Origin: Lithodes maja
Taxonomy: Eukaryota > Arthropoda > Malacostraca > Decapoda > Lithodidae
Direction of reading: 5' to 3'
Assembly: GCA_037953745.1 (NCBI GenBank)
Contig: JBAKBP010007657.1
Location: 33,752 to 97,751 of the forward strand
DNA: 64,000 bases
The notes under the pieces were generated by a model. That model was not told the DNA's origin. It was given only the letters and a program-made list of their open reading frames with translations, and made no database searches. This document shows positions 63,331 to 64,000 of this stretch, one piece after another. A program made the position numbers and the translations under genes. Numbering within the stretch: the first letter of the stretch is position 1; each line of letters begins with the position of its first letter.

Positions 63331-64000
63331 TTCTGACGGTACACCCCACCCTTCTACCACCCCATCTAAGTAACTTCCCTATCATCCACCTTCCCATTCA
63401 TATCTCTAATCAAAAATCTATTGAATATTTAATCATCTTTCACTCTTACCAAACTTATTCAGGTGCGCCTCAACACTTACCCACACAGATGAGGAAGTAA
63501 AATGGTTGGTTATAAATAAGTCAAGAATGTGGGGCCGATCTTCTAGGCAGTCAGGGATATGAGTAGTATGCTGGACTAAGTGTTCTGGTCATTTAGAATA
63601 TAACAGATATAGACTTGTTCACCAGGTTGTAGGAGAGGTAGTGTTCAATAGAGTAGAAGTTATAGGAAAGGACACAAATGTTGCAGAAGTTGATAGTAAG
63701 AGTATCAAATCGCGGTCCAAGACATTTTGAGCAGTTGTAGGGTGAGTGCCCCCCCTCCCCCCCACCCCCATTGACCCTGTTGTGGCATTATTGTTTATAT
63801 ACTGTATATATAAGTTTGGTGTATTGGAGAGAAGTATAGTGTGCTGTGAGGTGGTGTGTTAAGGAGCAAGAGTGTTTTTGAGAACTAGCGGATTATACTT
63901 TGCATAAATGAAATACCAAAAAATCACAAAGAGAGGCCAAGCAAATGAAACAAGAGTTCCAGCAACTCCTTATCTCATTATTATAGCGTTTCGTGGGTAT
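63331..64000. other. Interval without a recognised feature
   Basis: The left part may be decayed 5' sequence of LINE L3. A C-rich run (63751-63771) is present. No gene, RNA or repeat was recognised. Confidence 0.4.

Noticed and set aside
1..64000. Bacterial or phage features, CRISPR arrays, operons
   Set aside because: None seen. All long frames are eukaryotic retroelement proteins; direct repeats are LTRs, satellites or microsatellites.

Overview
This window looks like repeat-dense DNA from an arthropod nuclear genome, most likely a decapod crustacean. I infer this from degenerate TTAGG runs (the arthropod telomere unit), abundant CT and CA microsatellites, several LINE types, and large LTR retrotransposons. 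I see no intact host gene. Host-like traces are a broken Y-box (cold-shock domain) pseudogene near 36.4-37.1 kb and a doubtful THAP-like exon near 8.5 kb. Almost everything else is transposable-element sequence, much of it nested.

Layout. 1-7560: Ty3/Gypsy element A (minus strand, its 3' LTR cut by the window edge). 7561-9131: little recognisable. 9132-20898: a CR1-like LINE (plus strand) split by Gypsy element B (9588-17382, TSD AATG) and by a TTAA-flanked MITE (18826-19463). 20899-22920: unclassified repeats. 22925-32970: Gypsy element C (plus strand, TSD ATAG), inserted in an unclassified TIR element and carrying its own TTAA MITE. 33279-35172: solo LTR of a fourth LTR family (TSD TTGT). 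35.2-38.4 kb: a dispersed repeat, a second copy of the TIR element, the Y-box pseudogene and microsatellites. 38.4-40.75 kb: a Jockey-like LINE, with an inverted piece at 41.1-41.5 kb. 41519-41643 plus 61191-63330: one minus-strand LINE split by Gypsy element F (41644-61190, TSD CTCT). F in turn holds Gypsy element D (45692-53934, TSD CTGC), a TTAA MITE, a tRNA-derived SINE and a solo LTR (TSD ATAC).

How the parts relate. The Gypsy elements have long LTRs (about 1.8-2.0 kb), 4-bp target duplications, a shared primer site beginning TGGCGACC, and the domain order gag-protease-integrase-RT-RNase H. Integrase before RT is the order known for Gmr1-like Ty3/Gypsy elements, and the gag has a SCAN-like stretch consistent with that group. 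Only C keeps all domains, and it is broken by stops, frameshifts and a MITE. A and B share one RT deletion. B and D have long uninterrupted reading frames (1170 and 1284 codons) in which gag and protease motifs are intact but RT and integrase are deleted or mutated. The two LTRs of D are almost identical, so an RT-less element moved recently, presumably in trans.

The most notable new signals are two RNA-level structures. (1) A stem-loop of about 56 nt in the transcribed part of every LTR, in four LTR families. Its stems co-vary, and its apical tetraloop is always closed by C-G; it is UUCG in the A/B family. (2) A 16-bp hairpin with a 31-nt loop inside the protease-integrase coding region of all five elements, where every arm substitution I found remains a G-U pair in the RNA sense.
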